Positions 5,410-6,526 of a DNA stretch of 6,526 bases are shown in pieces. The stretch covers positions 1 through 6,526 of the forward strand of contig OMSM01000262.1 in assembly GCA_900313745.1 (NCBI GenBank), in the 5' to 3' direction. The notes under the pieces are model-generated. The model was not told the DNA's origin and searched no databases. It worked only from the letters and a program-made list of their open reading frames with translations. The first letter of the stretch is position 1, and every line of letters starts with the position of its first letter. The DNA is from an uncultured Lachnospiraceae bacterium (GTDB taxonomy: Bacteria > Bacillota > Clostridia > Lachnospirales > Lachnospiraceae). The position numbers and the translations under genes are program-made.

Positions 5410-6327
5410 ATGAGCAAAACTGCTGCTGCCGCGGAAAGCCATCATGTAAGCCGCGACCTGAAAAACGTGAATATCCTCGGCATCATTCTGATCTCCATCT
5501 TTGCGCTGATCTGTGTGCTGCCGTTTTATCTGATCATCATCGCCTCGTTCACCAGCGAAACCTTTATGATCCGCAACGGCTATCCGCTGTGGCTCGACCT
5601 GAAGAATGCCACCCTGGAAGCCTACAAACTCTGCCTGAAGAACCCCGGAGCCATCTTAAGGGCCTACGCTGTCACCGGCTCCGCCACCGCGGTCGGGACA
5701 GCCCTCGCGGTTTTCATGGCCACGATGACCGGCTACGTGCTCTCCCGCAAGGATTTCCAGTGGCGCAATGGGTTCAGTTTTTTCTTCTTCTTCACCACGC
5801 TGTTCAACGGGGGCCTGGTGCCGTGGTATCTGCTCTGTGTGCGGTACCTGCACTTCAAGAACTCCTTCCTGGCTCTGATCCTGCCGCTTATGTTCTCGGT
5901 CTGGAACATGATCATCGCGAAATCCTTTATGGCGGGCATTCCCCAGTCGATCTCCGAATCGGCCATGATCGACGGCGCCAACGACATGCGGATTTTCCTC
6001 TCCCTGATCCTGCCGCTGTCGAAGCCCCTTATCGCGACCCTGGGACTTTTCTCCGCGCTGGCCTACTGGAATGACTGGTACAACTGCATGCTGTTCATCT
6101 CCAACGACAGCATGTTCACCCTTCAGTACTACCTGCAGCGCATGCTGGGCAGCGCCGAGGCGATGCGCATCGTCGCCGAGAAATCCGGAATGGCCCTCAC
6201 CTCGATCCCGCTGGAGAGCATGCAGATGGCCATGACGGTCATCGCCACCGGCCCCATCGTGCTGCTCTATCCCTTCGTGCAGCGCTACTTCGTCAAAGGT
6301 CTCACCATCGGCGCCGTAAAGGGATGA
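5410..6327 (+). CDS. ABC sugar transporter permease, YtcP/LplC-type (second permease)
   Basis: This encodes 305 residues from ATG, with the purine-rich AGGAAAGGGA upstream as ribosome-binding site. The first membrane helix lies near residues 20-42 and leads into PFYLIIIASFTSE, the usual entry block of this family. A second helix and the Phe-rich segment near residues 121-130 run into LFNGGLVPWYLL, the typical GG-P-Y/W motif. The EAA loop is ESAMIDGANDMRIFLSLILP from Glu183, with Ser in place of the first Ala, a common variant. The C-terminus VQRYFVKGLTIGAVKG is a strong signature of YtcP/LplC-type permeases. It pairs with the upstream permease to form the heterodimeric channel. No truncation or frameshift is seen. 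Confidence 0.94.
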   Translation: MSKTAAAAESHHVSRDLKNVNILGIILISIFALICVLPFYLIIIASFTSETFMIRNGYPLWLDLKNATLEAYKLCLKNPGAILRAYAVTGSATAVGTALAVFMATMTGYVLSRKDFQWRNGFSFFFFFTTLFNGGLVPWYLLCVRYLHFKNSFLALILPLMFSVWNMIIAKSFMAGIPQSISESAMIDGANDMRIFLSLILPLSKPLIATLGLFSALAYWNDWYNCMLFISNDSMFTLQYYLQRMLGSAEAMRIVAEKSGMALTSIPLESMQMAMTVIATGPIVLLYPFVQRYFVKGLTIGAVKG

Positions 6328-6332
6328 TCACC

Positions 6333-6372
6333 TGACGGCTTCCGGTGCGAAGAACCGCGCCGGAAGCCGTCA
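6333..6372 (+). terminator. Long perfect hairpin after the second permease (terminator or 3'-end stabiliser)
   Basis: TGACGGCTTCCGG (6333-6345) is the exact reverse complement of 6360-6372. Four further pairs (one U-G) extend the stem to 17 bp, leaving the six-base loop AAGAAC. It lies 5 bases after the stop codon. The downstream sequence CGCAAAGGAATC has no T run, so it does not fit a classic rho-independent terminator. Protection of the transporter message from 3' decay, with read-through into the next gene, is more likely. Confidence 0.55.
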
Positions 6373-6400
6373 CGCAAAGGAATCACGGAGAAACACCGCC

Positions 6401-6526
6401 ATGACCAATGTACATTTCAGCATTCCCGATACTGGAACCGCGCCCCGCCCGCTGCCCATGGGCTGCGCGGACGCCGCCGGGAATCTCTATACCGTTGATA
6501 CACGGAGCCTCCTTAAGAACGGCCGC
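6401..6526 (+). CDS. Start of a further gene, possibly a glycoside hydrolase (3' partial)
   Basis: An open frame of 42 codons runs from ATG at 6401 to the window edge, with GGAG at 6387-6390 ten bases upstream. The visible protein begins MTNVHFSIPDTG and ends NLYTVDTRSLLKNGR. The last part resembles the N-terminal strand of beta-galactosidase-like glycoside hydrolases (GH35/GH42-type), where a phrase such as T-x-x-x-R-x-L-x-x-x-G-R/K precedes the catalytic barrel. This resemblance is short and recalled from memory, so the family call is tentative. No signal peptide is visible, which would suit an intracellular enzyme acting on imported sugar. Its position after the permeases, on the same strand, suggests the same operon. 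Confidence 0.5.
   Translation, partial: MTNVHFSIPDTGTAPRPLPMGCADAAGNLYTVDTRSLLKNGR

Noticed and set aside
5778..5800. T-rich run in the second permease as a slippage site or frameshift
   Set aside because: The run encodes a string of Phe inside a membrane helix where the family is normally Phe-rich, and the frame continues intact to the expected C-terminal signature.

Overview
The window looks like a carbohydrate-utilisation locus from a GC-rich Firmicute, most likely a gut or rumen Clostridia/Lachnospiraceae-type bacterium. This is inferred from three things. The transporter is of the LplA/LplB/YtcP type (lipoprotein binding protein with a DUF3502-like C-terminus plus two permeases, no ATPase gene). 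The Shine-Dalgarno sequences are strong GGAG/GGAGG. All genes lie on one strand with a Firmicute-style lipobox and LacI regulator. The genus cannot be named from the sequence.

Layout, all on the + strand. Positions 2-1099 hold the C-terminal half of a GH95-like glycoside hydrolase (alpha-L-fucosidase family); its start lies left of the window. Positions 1100-1460 hold the only long non-coding stretch: a terminator-like hairpin, a plausible sigma-70-type promoter, and four copies of the decamer YTGCGCAACT that look like LacI-family operators. Positions 1461-2504 encode a LacI/GalR regulator with an unusual hinge. Positions 2591-4234 encode a lipoprotein sugar-binding protein. Positions 4374-5321 and 5410-6327 encode two permeases. 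A further gene starts at 6401 and runs off the right edge; its first 42 residues faintly resemble the N-terminus of a beta-galactosidase-type glycoside hydrolase.

How it fits together (inference): the binding protein captures an oligosaccharide outside the cell, the two permeases import it using a shared ATPase encoded elsewhere (MsmX-like), and the flanking glycoside hydrolases trim it, with at least one step probably removing alpha-linked fucose or a related sugar. The LacI protein probably senses the imported sugar or a product of it. Its likely operators sit in its own leader, so it could control itself and, by read-through, the whole transporter unit. Every gap between genes contains one or more hairpins. 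The GC-rich one after the binding-protein gene is well placed to make the binding protein more abundant than the permeases.

I found no mobile element, CRISPR array, tRNA or rRNA, and nothing that I would call a new system. The most interesting points are the repeated operator-like decamer, the divergent active-site blocks of the GH95-like enzyme, the altered LacI hinge and the structured intergenic RNA.
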